From the NCBI RefSeq assembly GCF_014645315.1, contig NZ_BMLQ01000001.1:57665-121664 (forward strand): a stretch of DNA of 64,000 bases. The letters are read 5' to 3'. The DNA is from Citricoccus zhacaiensis (GTDB lineage Bacteria; Actinomycetota; Actinomycetes; Actinomycetales; Micrococcaceae). Below, piece after piece: positions 37,574 through 45,506 of the stretch. Each line of letters opens with the position of its first letter. Within the stretch, counting starts at the first letter, position 1. The notes under the pieces were generated by a model. That model made no database searches. It had not been told where the DNA came from and was given only the letters and a program-made list of their open reading frames with translations. The position numbers and the translations under genes are program-made.

Positions 37574-37606
37574 GGGCTCGCCGGTCAGGACTGACCGGCG
37601 AGGCCC
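37574..37606. terminator. bidirectional terminator hairpin between convergent glycosyltransferase genes
   Basis: A 12-bp perfect stem (37577-37588 with 37591-37602) and a 3-bp GGG/CCC extension with one bulged G. It includes the stop codon of the minus-strand gene (37585-37587) and follows the plus-strand gene by 39 nt, so it may end both transcripts. Confidence 0.55.
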
Positions 37607-39690
37607 TCGCGCACCGTTCGGACACGACCGTCCCAGGTCTCGGAAGTCCGGGTATGGTCGAGCCCCGGGGCTCCGGCCGCCACCAGGTGCTCGATTCCGG
37701 CGCGGATCGACTCCGTGGTCCGTTCGCAGTCGATGCCGACACGGTGCTCCCGCACGAACTCAGCGATCCCCATATCCTGATAGCACAGGACCGGGAATCC
37801 CCGCTCGATCATGCTCACGGTCTTGTACGGGAAGCTGAACCGTGCGTAGTCGCTGTCGAGCAGCACGATCCCGAGGCACACCGCCGTTCGTGGCCGGTAC
37901 AGGTCCAGGGGGACGGTGAGGATTCGAACCCGTTCCTGGTCCAGCAGTCCGTGGCGGTCCAGGCAGGCCCGCAGATAGTCGGCCTCCTCGTCCCGGACCA
38001 CGAAGTCGAGGAAGTAACCTGTGCTGCCGTCGCTCACGGCCGCCAGGTAGTCGTCCATGCCGTAGACGCTGTTCATGCCGCCGGCATAGAGCAGGGTCGC
38101 CCCCTCGGCCACGGGGTGGAGCCCCCCGGCGTCCACCACATTGGCCTCAGCAACCGCGGGCGGCAGGGGAACCCAGGTGCGCGCCGTCTCGCCGTGGGCG
38201 GTCAGCAACCGATTGAACCCGTCCCCCGAGGCCTCGCTGGGCGCCAGCAGCATCTCTGCGCGGTCACCGATCTGGCGCAGTTCCTGCAGCCCCCGGGCCG
38301 TCAGTTCGCTACGCATCGCCTCGTCGTCGAGGTACCCGTCCACCTCATCGAGCCAGTGCAGGTCCCGAACGAACCACGCGCACCGACCGCCCGCCGCACG
38401 GATCTCGTCCATGAAGAGCTCAAGATCATCCACGGCGTCCTTGGACGCAATGGGCGAGGTCGAGTTCTCGCCATAGAACACCCCGATCGGGCGGCCTTCG
38501 GCGATGAGACGACGCACGGCCTCAGCCCGGCGGCGGAATCCGCCGCCGCTGGAGTAGAGGCGGATGGCCGCCTCGGGGCGGTCGAAGGCCTCAGCCATGT
38601 TGCGGATCCGCTGGGGCCGGGCCCCGTTGGTGCGGTCCTGCAACGGGGCGACGGAGTAGAAGACGTCCAACGGGCCCGTGCCCTGCAGCGCCGCCAGCTC
38701 CTCGAAGTCTCGGGAGACGGTGCGCTCCATGATCTGGTCCAGGGCCGGGAGCAGGTCCTCGTCATGAGTGACGGTCCGTGAGGACGCCGGGCGCTCGATG
38801 GCAGCACTCGGGGCACCGGCCCCCACCATCCGCTGCAGCTCGGCCGAGATCCGCAACCCGCGGGCCACCTGCGGCAGACCCAGGTCCCGGGCCAGGTTGC
38901 CGTTGCCGATGGTCTCTTCCACGATCACCCGGTCCCACTGGCCGTGGAGACAGCCGAGCACCGCAGCGTAGTGGCGGGAGGTCCCCACCATGACCACGTG
39001 GGAGTATCCCCCCAACCGGGTCTTCAGCGTGGGCCCCAGGAGACGGCCCCGGGAGAGATCGCGCCCACGGTAGAGGGATTCCACCTCCACGGCGACCGTC
39101 TCGGCACCGTCCAGGGCCGCTGAGAGGTTCTCCCGGTACGTCTCCACCCGTCCGGCGTCCATGACATGCGGATGGATCAGGGCGACTCGCGTCCCGGAGT
39201 CGGCCGACAGCACGGGTTGACCGTCCCCAAGCAGCAGCGGGGCCAGGAGATGCGCCACCGTGGAGCCCTTGGCTCCCGCCTTGTCCATCTCCCACTCGTC
39301 GTCCACGAGCACCCGGTCGGTCGCGGTGTTGAGCGCCGCGAAGTCATCAGCCAGAGCCGTACGGGCGGCCGAGAAGTCCAGACTCCCGCGCATCAGCCAC
39401 GGGACGAAGGGAATGACCACGTTCTCGGCCGCGAAGGCCGCCGCTTCCAGCCCGAGGGCGATGACCCGGTCCACGCCCTTCGCCTCGATGAATCGCGTCA
39501 TGTAGGACGTCGCCAGGGCGCTCCGGCGCAGACGATATCCCTTCATCCACAGCGGCACCCGGTCACCGCCACGGAACCACTGGCCATTGACGTCGAAGAC
39601 GTGGATCTCGTGCCCCGCGTTCCGCAGGGACGAGAACACCCGGGCCTCGGCGGGCCCCGGGCTTCGGGTCAGCAGCAATACGGTGCTCAT
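37585..39690 (-). CDS. glycosyltransferase-like protein, two-module
   Basis: A 701-aa protein with an N-terminal Rossmann-like module (VLLLTRSPGPAEARVFSSLRNAGHEIHVFDV) and a second GT-B-like module from about residue 320 (YSVAPLQDRTNGARPQRIRNMAEAF, AWFVRDLHWLDEV, TLLYAGGMNSVYGM, SFPYKTVSMIERGFPVLCYQDMGIAEFV). The last motif resembles the donor site of GT4 enzymes. Substrate unknown. Last gene of the six-gene operon with the uronic-acid enzymes; its ATG overlaps the preceding stop by 4 nt. A terminator overlaps its 3' end. Confidence 0.72.
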   Translation of the reverse strand: MSTVLLLTRSPGPAEARVFSSLRNAGHEIHVFDVNGQWFRGGDRVPLWMKGYRLRRSALATSYMTRFIEAKGVDRVIALGLEAAAFAAENVVIPFVPWLMRGSLDFSAARTALADDFAALNTATDRVLVDDEWEMDKAGAKGSTVAHLLAPLLLGDGQPVLSADSGTRVALIHPHVMDAGRVETYRENLSAALDGAETVAVEVESLYRGRDLSRGRLLGPTLKTRLGGYSHVVMVGTSRHYAAVLGCLHGQWDRVIVEETIGNGNLARDLGLPQVARGLRISAELQRMVGAGAPSAAIERPASSRTVTHDEDLLPALDQIMERTVSRDFEELAALQGTGPLDVFYSVAPLQDRTNGARPQRIRNMAEAFDRPEAAIRLYSSGGGFRRRAEAVRRLIAEGRPIGVFYGENSTSPIASKDAVDDLELFMDEIRAAGGRCAWFVRDLHWLDEVDGYLDDEAMRSELTARGLQELRQIGDRAEMLLAPSEASGDGFNRLLTAHGETARTWVPLPPAVAEANVVDAGGLHPVAEGATLLYAGGMNSVYGMDDYLAAVSDGSTGYFLDFVVRDEEADYLRACLDRHGLLDQERVRILTVPLDLYRPRTAVCLGIVLLDSDYARFSFPYKTVSMIERGFPVLCYQDMGIAEFVREHRVGIDCERTTESIRAGIEHLVAAGAPGLDHTRTSETWDGRVRTVREGLAGQS

Positions 39691-41270
39691 CGGCGGCGGT
39701 TTCCCTTCGTCGGTTCAGTCAGGCCCATCAGCTCCACTTCACGGCGAACGGTCGCGTCGGCTCCGCACTGCCGTTGGGCACGCTCGGAGGCGGCGCGGGA
39801 CATGCGCGTGAAGAGCGCGGGGTGGGACAGGACTCGGTTCAGCCCTCGCACGAGTGCGTCCACCTCTTCGTCGCCACCCAGGATGGCGCAGTCCTCGTCC
39901 ACGAACTCGGGGATGGCGGTCACGGCATTCGTCACCGGGACCAGCCCGGAGGACATCGCCTCGTCCCGCGAGACGCCCTGCGAATCCAGTCGCGACGGCA
40001 CCAGGAAGATGCCGTGGTCCTTGTGGAGCGCGGCCACGTCCTCCTGCGTGACGAACCGGCGCTGGATGGTCACGTTGGCGTGGTGACCGAGGGCGTCCTC
40101 GAACTCGTGGAAGTACTTCCCGTCGCCGATGATCGTCGCCTCGACCCGTGACCAGTGGGGCCCCTTGGCCAGTCGTTGCAGGACCTTGATCGCGATGTCG
40201 TTTCCGTACTTCCGGCTGCCGGCGTTGCGCACCCACAGCAGCTTGAAACGCTGATCCGGATCTTTCGGGACGTAGTCGAACAGTTCCGTGTCGATGAAGT
40301 TGTGAACGATCCTGGACCGGGTGGCCGGGAAGACCAGCCCCATGTCGTCCGTGACAGCACGCCGCCACCACTCGGACACGAAGATGAACGATGCCGGCCC
40401 GTGGGGATGGCGGACCACGTCCCTCCAGAAACGTTGCAGGGCCAGGGTACGGTCGATCCCCCGTTCCAGCTCAGTTCCTTTGCCGAAGTTGAACACACGG
40501 CGGATCCACCGGTCGCACTCGTAGCCGTGCAGGAACACATGGAGGTCAAGGTCAGGAAGGAACGGCACCAGATGGCGCCACATCAGGGCATTCAGGAAGT
40601 GCACGCTGACGCTCCTGTACTCCTGCCGTGATAGCACGGCCGCGATCTCCGGTCCGTGCCCGACCAGCACCCGCACGCCGTCAAAGGTGTAGATACGGCG
40701 TTCCTGGGACGGGGCGGTCAGCACCACGTCCACGTCGATGCCGGAGTCGATGTAGTGCAGGAGGCGTCGGTGGACGAAGCCGTTCCCGTACTCCCGGCCG
40801 ATGTCCGGGTAGTCGTTGGCGATCACCAGGTGCCTCGGGGCACCCGGGCGCAGGACCTGCCCAGACAGGTACTCCTCCGCCAGTTCCTCGGGTGCAGGCC
40901 CCTGGGGTTCCTCGGAGTCGTCCCCGATGCCCAGAGCGCCGGAATACTGGACCTCGTCCTCCCTCAGGGAGTCCAGCTCGTCCAGCGCGGCCGTCAGTCG
41001 CTGCCGCAGCACCGAGTTCTCGAGAGCCAGCATCGGCAGGATCTCATGCTCGCTGTACGTGGTGCCAACGAACTCGGGCGGAACGGACAGCAACTGGCCG
41101 ACATTCTCCTCGCCCCCGCGCGCCTGGCCGGGCAGGACGGCCCGTCGTACTCGGGCAGACACCTCGTCCGGCAACAAGTCCAGCGATCTCCGTGCCGAGG
41201 ACTTCAGCGAGGGGGGAAGGGAGGACCCGACCCGCCGAATCTGTTGCTGGGCGGCGCGCTTGAAGTTCAT
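39687..41270 (-). CDS. glycosyltransferase, GT4-type
   Basis: A 527-aa protein. Residues 1-110 are basic and helical. From about residue 140 it is a GT-B enzyme (LVIANDYPDIGREYGNGFVHRRLLHYI, IFVSEWWRR, LLWVRNAGSRKYGNDIA, LVPSRLDSQGVSRDEAMSSGLVPVTNAV). The Glu in SRDEAMSSG matches the donor-binding E-x7-E region of GT4. The N-terminus shares an LPDxxSxRVRRAV stretch with the 288-aa protein at 47837-48703. Coupled by a 4-nt overlap to the genes on both sides. Confidence 0.85.
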   Translation of the reverse strand: MNFKRAAQQQIRRVGSSLPPSLKSSARRSLDLLPDEVSARVRRAVLPGQARGGEENVGQLLSVPPEFVGTTYSEHEILPMLALENSVLRQRLTAALDELDSLREDEVQYSGALGIGDDSEEPQGPAPEELAEEYLSGQVLRPGAPRHLVIANDYPDIGREYGNGFVHRRLLHYIDSGIDVDVVLTAPSQERRIYTFDGVRVLVGHGPEIAAVLSRQEYRSVSVHFLNALMWRHLVPFLPDLDLHVFLHGYECDRWIRRVFNFGKGTELERGIDRTLALQRFWRDVVRHPHGPASFIFVSEWWRRAVTDDMGLVFPATRSRIVHNFIDTELFDYVPKDPDQRFKLLWVRNAGSRKYGNDIAIKVLQRLAKGPHWSRVEATIIGDGKYFHEFEDALGHHANVTIQRRFVTQEDVAALHKDHGIFLVPSRLDSQGVSRDEAMSSGLVPVTNAVTAIPEFVDEDCAILGGDEEVDALVRGLNRVLSHPALFTRMSRAASERAQRQCGADATVRREVELMGLTEPTKGNRRR

Positions 41271-42268
41271 GAGCCCTCCGAGGCCGTCAGATTCCCGTTC
41301 TGCGGATCCGGCCCTGCGGCGAGCATCTTCTCGGCCACACGGAGGATCTCCAGCCCCTCCTCCAGGGAGACGTGCCGGTTGTCCTCGCCGAGAATCGCGT
41401 CACGGAACGCCTCGTGTTCGGTCCGCAGCGGCTCCTTCTTGGGGAAGGCGTACCTGATGACGTCCCCCTCGGTGACTCCCCGGAAGTTCGCCACGGGCTG
41501 CCATTCCGTGGGGACGCTGCCGTTCTCGTAGAACGTGAGGTCGGCCGTGAGGGTGCTGGCGACCAGGACGCCCTTCTCACCGGTGACCACGGTGGTGCGC
41601 TCCTTCACCGGGGACAGCCAGTTCACGATGTGGTTGGTGATGACACCGTTGTCCAGTTGGCCGATGGCCACCACCATGTCCTCGTGCTCCCGGCCGGCAT
41701 TCCGGGCGGTGTGCGCGGAGACGGAGGCGAAGCGGGAACGGGCCAGCCAGGCCGTCAGATCGATGTCATGCGTCGCCAGGTCCTTGACCACGCCCACGTC
41801 CGCGATCCGGGCGGGGAACGGCCCCTGGCGCCGGGTGGAGATCTGCAGGATGCGGCCCAGCTGGCCGTCGTCGATCCTCCGGCGCAGTTCCTGCAGGGCC
41901 GGGTTGAAGCGTTCGATGTGGCCCACGGCCCCGACCAGCCCGCGCGACGAGAAGGCTTCCACGAGTCGTTCGCCGGCGGCCAGCGAGGCGGCGATCGGCT
42001 TCTCGACCATGATGTGGATGCCGGCCTCGGCCACCGCCAGTCCGACCTCCTCGTGCAGGCCGGTGGGGACGGCACACACGATGGCGTCCACGCCGCAGTC
42101 GATCAGTTGGTCCACGGAGGAGTACACCGGCAACCCGTCGGCCACGCCGTGCGTGTCCCCGATGGCGTCGGCCAGTGCCACCAGCTCGGTGCCCTCGATC
42201 TCGCGCATGACCCGGGCGTGGTGACGACCCATCATGCCCAGTCCGATCAGTCCGGTGCGGATGGTCAT
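41267..42268 (-). CDS. Gfo/Idh/MocA family oxidoreductase, probable UDP-GlcNAcA 3-dehydrogenase
   Basis: A 333-aa NAD(P)-dependent enzyme with an N-terminal GLIGLGMMGRHHARV Rossmann motif, the EKPIAAS catalytic Lys motif (about residue 94) and HDIDL in the C-terminal domain. Proteins of this type (WbpB/WlbA) oxidise C3 of UDP-GlcNAc uronic acid. That role is inferred from the three neighbours, which supply the other steps. Coupled by 4-nt overlaps on both sides. Confidence 0.85.
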   Translation of the reverse strand: MTIRTGLIGLGMMGRHHARVMREIEGTELVALADAIGDTHGVADGLPVYSSVDQLIDCGVDAIVCAVPTGLHEEVGLAVAEAGIHIMVEKPIAASLAAGERLVEAFSSRGLVGAVGHIERFNPALQELRRRIDDGQLGRILQISTRRQGPFPARIADVGVVKDLATHDIDLTAWLARSRFASVSAHTARNAGREHEDMVVAIGQLDNGVITNHIVNWLSPVKERTTVVTGEKGVLVASTLTADLTFYENGSVPTEWQPVANFRGVTEGDVIRYAFPKKEPLRTEHEAFRDAILGEDNRHVSLEEGLEILRVAEKMLAAGPDPQNGNLTASEGS

Positions 42269-43380
42269 GCGTGCGCCTCCCCGACGACGGTGTTCACGGC
42301 CTCGACGATGCGCTCCAGGTCCTCCCGCGTCAGTGAGGGATGGACCGGGAGGGAGAAGACGGTCGCGGCGGCGATCGCGGTGTGGGGCAGGTCTGCCGGC
42401 TGCTGGAACGACGGCAGCTCGTTGGTGGGAATCGGGTAGTAGATCCCGGTGCCGACGCCGAACTCGTTCTTGAGCCGGTCGAGGATCGCACCCCTGGCGC
42501 CGGCCAGGTCCTCGGCCAGCCGCACGGTGTACTGGTGGTAGACGTGCACCGCGCCCTCGCGGACCACCGGGGTGGTCACCCCGCGCAGTCCGGCGTCAAG
42601 GAACGCCGCGTTCTCCTGGCGCTGGCGCGTCCACGCGCCGACCTTCGTCAACTGGACCCGGCCGATCGCGGCGTGGAGGTCCGTCATGCGGTTGTTGAAG
42701 CCCACGACCTCGTTCTCGTACTGGCGTTCCATACCCTGATTGCGCAGCAGGCGGACACCCCGGCCCATGGCCTCGCTGTCCACGGACACCATGCCGCCCT
42801 CGCCGCTGGTCATGTTCTTGGTGGGGTACAGGCTGAACATGCCGAAGGTCCCGAAGGTCCCCACCGGACGTCCGTTCCAAGCCGCCCCGTGGGCCTGTGC
42901 CGCGTCCTCGAAGACCATGAGTCCGTGGGCGTCGGCGATTCGTCCCAATTCGTCCATGGGAGCCGGGTGGCCATAGAGGTGCACCGGCATGATGGCCTTC
43001 GTGCGATCCGTGACCAACGCCTCGACGCTGGCCGGCTCCAGGCAGTAGGTGTCCAGGTCGATGTCCGCGAACACCGGGGTCGCCCCGGTCAGGCGCACGG
43101 CGTTGCCGGTAGCGGCAAAGGTGAAGGCCGGGACGATCACCTCGTCGCCGGGGCCGATGCCGGCGGCCAGCAGGCCGAGGTGGAGTCCCGAGGTACCGGA
43201 GTTCACCGCGACGCAGGGGCGTCCGGCCACCAGGACGTCGGCGAACTCGGCCTCGAAGGCGGCCACCTCCGGTCCCTGGGCCACCATGCCGCTCTGGAGG
43301 ACGCGGTCGACGGCGGCGCGTTCCTCATCGCCGATGATCGGCTTGGCCGGGGGGATGAATGCGGGTGTTGCCTGGGTCAT
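42265..43380 (-). CDS. DegT/DnrJ/EryC1 aminotransferase, probable UDP-3-keto-GlcNAcA aminotransferase
   Basis: PLP enzyme of 371 aa that would aminate the 3-keto uronic acid (WbpE/WlbC type). NSGTSGLHLGLLAAG binds phosphate, FEDAAQAHG carries the Asp for the PLP nitrogen (Asp159), and SLYPTKNMTSGEGG carries the Schiff-base Lys (Lys188). The ATG at 43380 overlaps the acetyltransferase stop by 4 nt and gives the normal family length; upstream frame is shadow. Substrate assignment rests on context. Confidence 0.88.
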   Translation of the reverse strand: MTQATPAFIPPAKPIIGDEERAAVDRVLQSGMVAQGPEVAAFEAEFADVLVAGRPCVAVNSGTSGLHLGLLAAGIGPGDEVIVPAFTFAATGNAVRLTGATPVFADIDLDTYCLEPASVEALVTDRTKAIMPVHLYGHPAPMDELGRIADAHGLMVFEDAAQAHGAAWNGRPVGTFGTFGMFSLYPTKNMTSGEGGMVSVDSEAMGRGVRLLRNQGMERQYENEVVGFNNRMTDLHAAIGRVQLTKVGAWTRQRQENAAFLDAGLRGVTTPVVREGAVHVYHQYTVRLAEDLAGARGAILDRLKNEFGVGTGIYYPIPTNELPSFQQPADLPHTAIAAATVFSLPVHPSLTREDLERIVEAVNTVVGEAHA

Positions 43381-44030
43381 GCTCTCGGTTCCTCTCCGTC
43401 CAGGACGACGAGCGCGTCGCCGTCCTCGCGATACTTCTCGCCCGTGTCCGGGCACACCAGGACGGAGGGTTCCGTCGCCGACGGCTCCAGCTTCCGACCG
43501 GTCTTGCCGACCCATCCGAGGCGGCGGGCCGGAACCCCGGCCACCAGGGCGTGGTCAGGCACGTCACGCGTCACCACCGAGCCGGCGGCCACGAGTGCCC
43601 AGGCCCCGATCGTCAACGGCGCCACGCACACGGCCCGGGCCCCGATGGCCGCACCACGGCCGATGGACACCCCGACGGCATCCCAGTCGGAGGCGGATTT
43701 CTGGGTGCCGTCCGGGTTGATGGCCCGCGGGTAGGTGTCGTTCGTCAGGACCACGGCCGGACCGATGAACACCCCGTCGTCGAGGTGAGCCGGTTCATAG
43801 ACGAGGGCGTGGTTCTGGATCTTGCAGTTCTCGCCCACCGTCACGCCGGTGCCGATGTATGCGCCCCGGCCGACCACGCAGTTCGGGCCCAGCAGCGCCT
43901 TCTCGCGGACCTGTGCCAGGTGCCAGATCTTCGTGCCGGCCCCGATGACCGCGTCTGCGGAGACATCTGCGCCCGGGGCGACGCTGTACGGCAACTCTTC
44001 AGGGGTGGTGCGGTCGGTCATCTCAGGCAT
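43377..44030 (-). CDS. left-handed beta-helix N-acetyltransferase (WbpD/WlbB type)
   Basis: A 217-aa hexapeptide-repeat acyltransferase. Helix coils are seen as ADAVIGAGTKIWHLAQVREKA and GRGAYIGTGVTVGENCKIQNHALVYEP; the catalytic residue region DDGVFIGPAVVLTNDTYPRA and GAGSVVTRDVPDHALVAGVPAR match WbpD/WlbB. It would acetylate the 3-amino group of UDP-GlcNAc(3N)A. The last 40 residues (KTGRKLEPSATEPSVLVCPDTGEKYR) are extra. The ATG at 44030 overlaps the dehydrogenase by 8 nt; 44021 is an alternative. Confidence 0.88.
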   Translation of the reverse strand: MPEMTDRTTPEELPYSVAPGADVSADAVIGAGTKIWHLAQVREKALLGPNCVVGRGAYIGTGVTVGENCKIQNHALVYEPAHLDDGVFIGPAVVLTNDTYPRAINPDGTQKSASDWDAVGVSIGRGAAIGARAVCVAPLTIGAWALVAAGSVVTRDVPDHALVAGVPARRLGWVGKTGRKLEPSATEPSVLVCPDTGEKYREDGDALVVLDGEEPRA

Positions 44031-45336
44031 CGGTCCCGGTCTCGGTGGGCAGACCGATGACGCGGCGGGCCACCGAGGTCCAGTTGGCCGGATCGGTCAT
44101 GTTGCGGCCGTCCACCAGGGTGGCGATCCCCGGGAGCTGGTCCGCGGAAAGCTCCCTGTACTCCGCGTGGTCGGTCTGGATGATCGCCGCGTCCACTCGA
44201 TCGCCCCACTGGTACGGGGAGAATCCGAGGCGAGTGAGCTCCTCGTCCGTGTACAGCGGATCGTGGACGCTGACCTGCGCTCCGGCCTCCTCCAGCGAAC
44301 GGACGGTGGCGAAGACGCCGGAGAAGGCCGTCTCCTTGACGCCGCCGCGGTAGGCCGCACCGAGCACGAGGACCTTCTGGCCGCTCAGCGATCCATGGGC
44401 GCCGGCCAGCATGCCGACGGCGTAGGCGGGCATTCCGGCGTTGACGGCGCGGGCGGTACGGACGATGTCCGCCGCCGGATCGTTCCAGAGGTACAGCCGC
44501 GGGTACACGGGGATGCAGTGTCCGCCCACGGCGATCCCGGGACGGTGGATGTGGCTGTACGGCTGCGAGTTGGAGGCCTCGATGACACGGTAGATGTCGA
44601 TGCCGTTGTCCCCGGCGTAGCGGGCGAACTCGTTGGCCAGGCCGATGTTGACGTCGCGGTACGTGGTCTCGGCCAGCTTGGCCATCTCAGCGGCTTCAGC
44701 ACTGCCCAGGTCCCACACGCCGTTCGGGCGGTCCAGGTCCTCGCGGACGTCGAAGTCGAGCACCGACTCGTAGAAGTCCCGGGCGCGCTCGGCGCCCTGG
44801 GCGTCCAGGCCGCCGATGAGCTTGGGGTACTTGCGCAGGTCAGCGAAGACGCGCCCGGTCAGGACGCGCTCCGGGGAGAAGACCACGTGGAAGTCCTCGC
44901 CCGAGGTCAGGCCGGATCCCTCTTCGAGCATCGGCTGCCACCGGGTCCGCGTGGTGCCCACCGGCAGGGTCGTCTCGTAGGAGACCAGGGTGCCGGGGGT
45001 CAGGTTGGCCGCCAGATCGCGCGTGGCGGCATCCATCCAGCCGAAGTCCGGCCGAGCCTCCTCGTCCACGAACAGCGGGACCACCAGGACCACGGCGTCC
45101 GCGCCGGGGATGGCGTCTGCATAGTCGGTGGTGGCGCGCAGCGTGCCGTTGGCCACCGCCTCCGAGAGCTTCTCCTGCAGCTGGTCCTCGCCGGGGAAGG
45201 GCTCCTGGCCCGCATTGACCAGCTCAACGACCTTCTCGTTGACGTCGACGCCGACGACCTGGTGACCCTTGCTGGCGAACTGGACAGCCAGCGGCAGCCC
45301 GATCTTTCCCAACGCCACGACAGCGATCTTGAGCAC
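44023..45336 (-). CDS. nucleotide-sugar 6-dehydrogenase, probable UDP-GlcNAc dehydrogenase (WbpA type)
   Basis: A 437-aa NAD-dependent enzyme that oxidises C6 of a UDP-sugar to a carboxylate. The N-terminal VVALGKIGLPLA is a modified dinucleotide-binding motif. Lys220 (AEMAKLAE) and the catalytic Cys274 (GGHCIPVYP) are present. It differs clearly from the WecC at 56166-57425 and heads an operon with the 3-dehydrogenase, aminotransferase and acetyltransferase, so UDP-GlcNAc is the likely substrate. GTG start with AAGGATGG upstream. Confidence 0.87.
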   Translation of the reverse strand: MLKIAVVALGKIGLPLAVQFASKGHQVVGVDVNEKVVELVNAGQEPFPGEDQLQEKLSEAVANGTLRATTDYADAIPGADAVVLVVPLFVDEEARPDFGWMDAATRDLAANLTPGTLVSYETTLPVGTTRTRWQPMLEEGSGLTSGEDFHVVFSPERVLTGRVFADLRKYPKLIGGLDAQGAERARDFYESVLDFDVREDLDRPNGVWDLGSAEAAEMAKLAETTYRDVNIGLANEFARYAGDNGIDIYRVIEASNSQPYSHIHRPGIAVGGHCIPVYPRLYLWNDPAADIVRTARAVNAGMPAYAVGMLAGAHGSLSGQKVLVLGAAYRGGVKETAFSGVFATVRSLEEAGAQVSVHDPLYTDEELTRLGFSPYQWGDRVDAAIIQTDHAEYRELSADQLPGIATLVDGRNMTDPANWTSVARRVIGLPTETGTDA

Positions 45337-45506
45337 GGTTCATCCATCCTTCGGTTTGACGGCGGGTTGACATCGACGTCCACGGTCGCAGAGTGCGCCG
45401 GTGGTTCGGCCAGACGTCAGCCTAACACCGGGCAACCCGCCGACCGGGGAGCTTTCCCGCGCCATCCGGGCCCGGCGGAACCGTGATCCGTGCCACGTCG
45501 ACAGGC

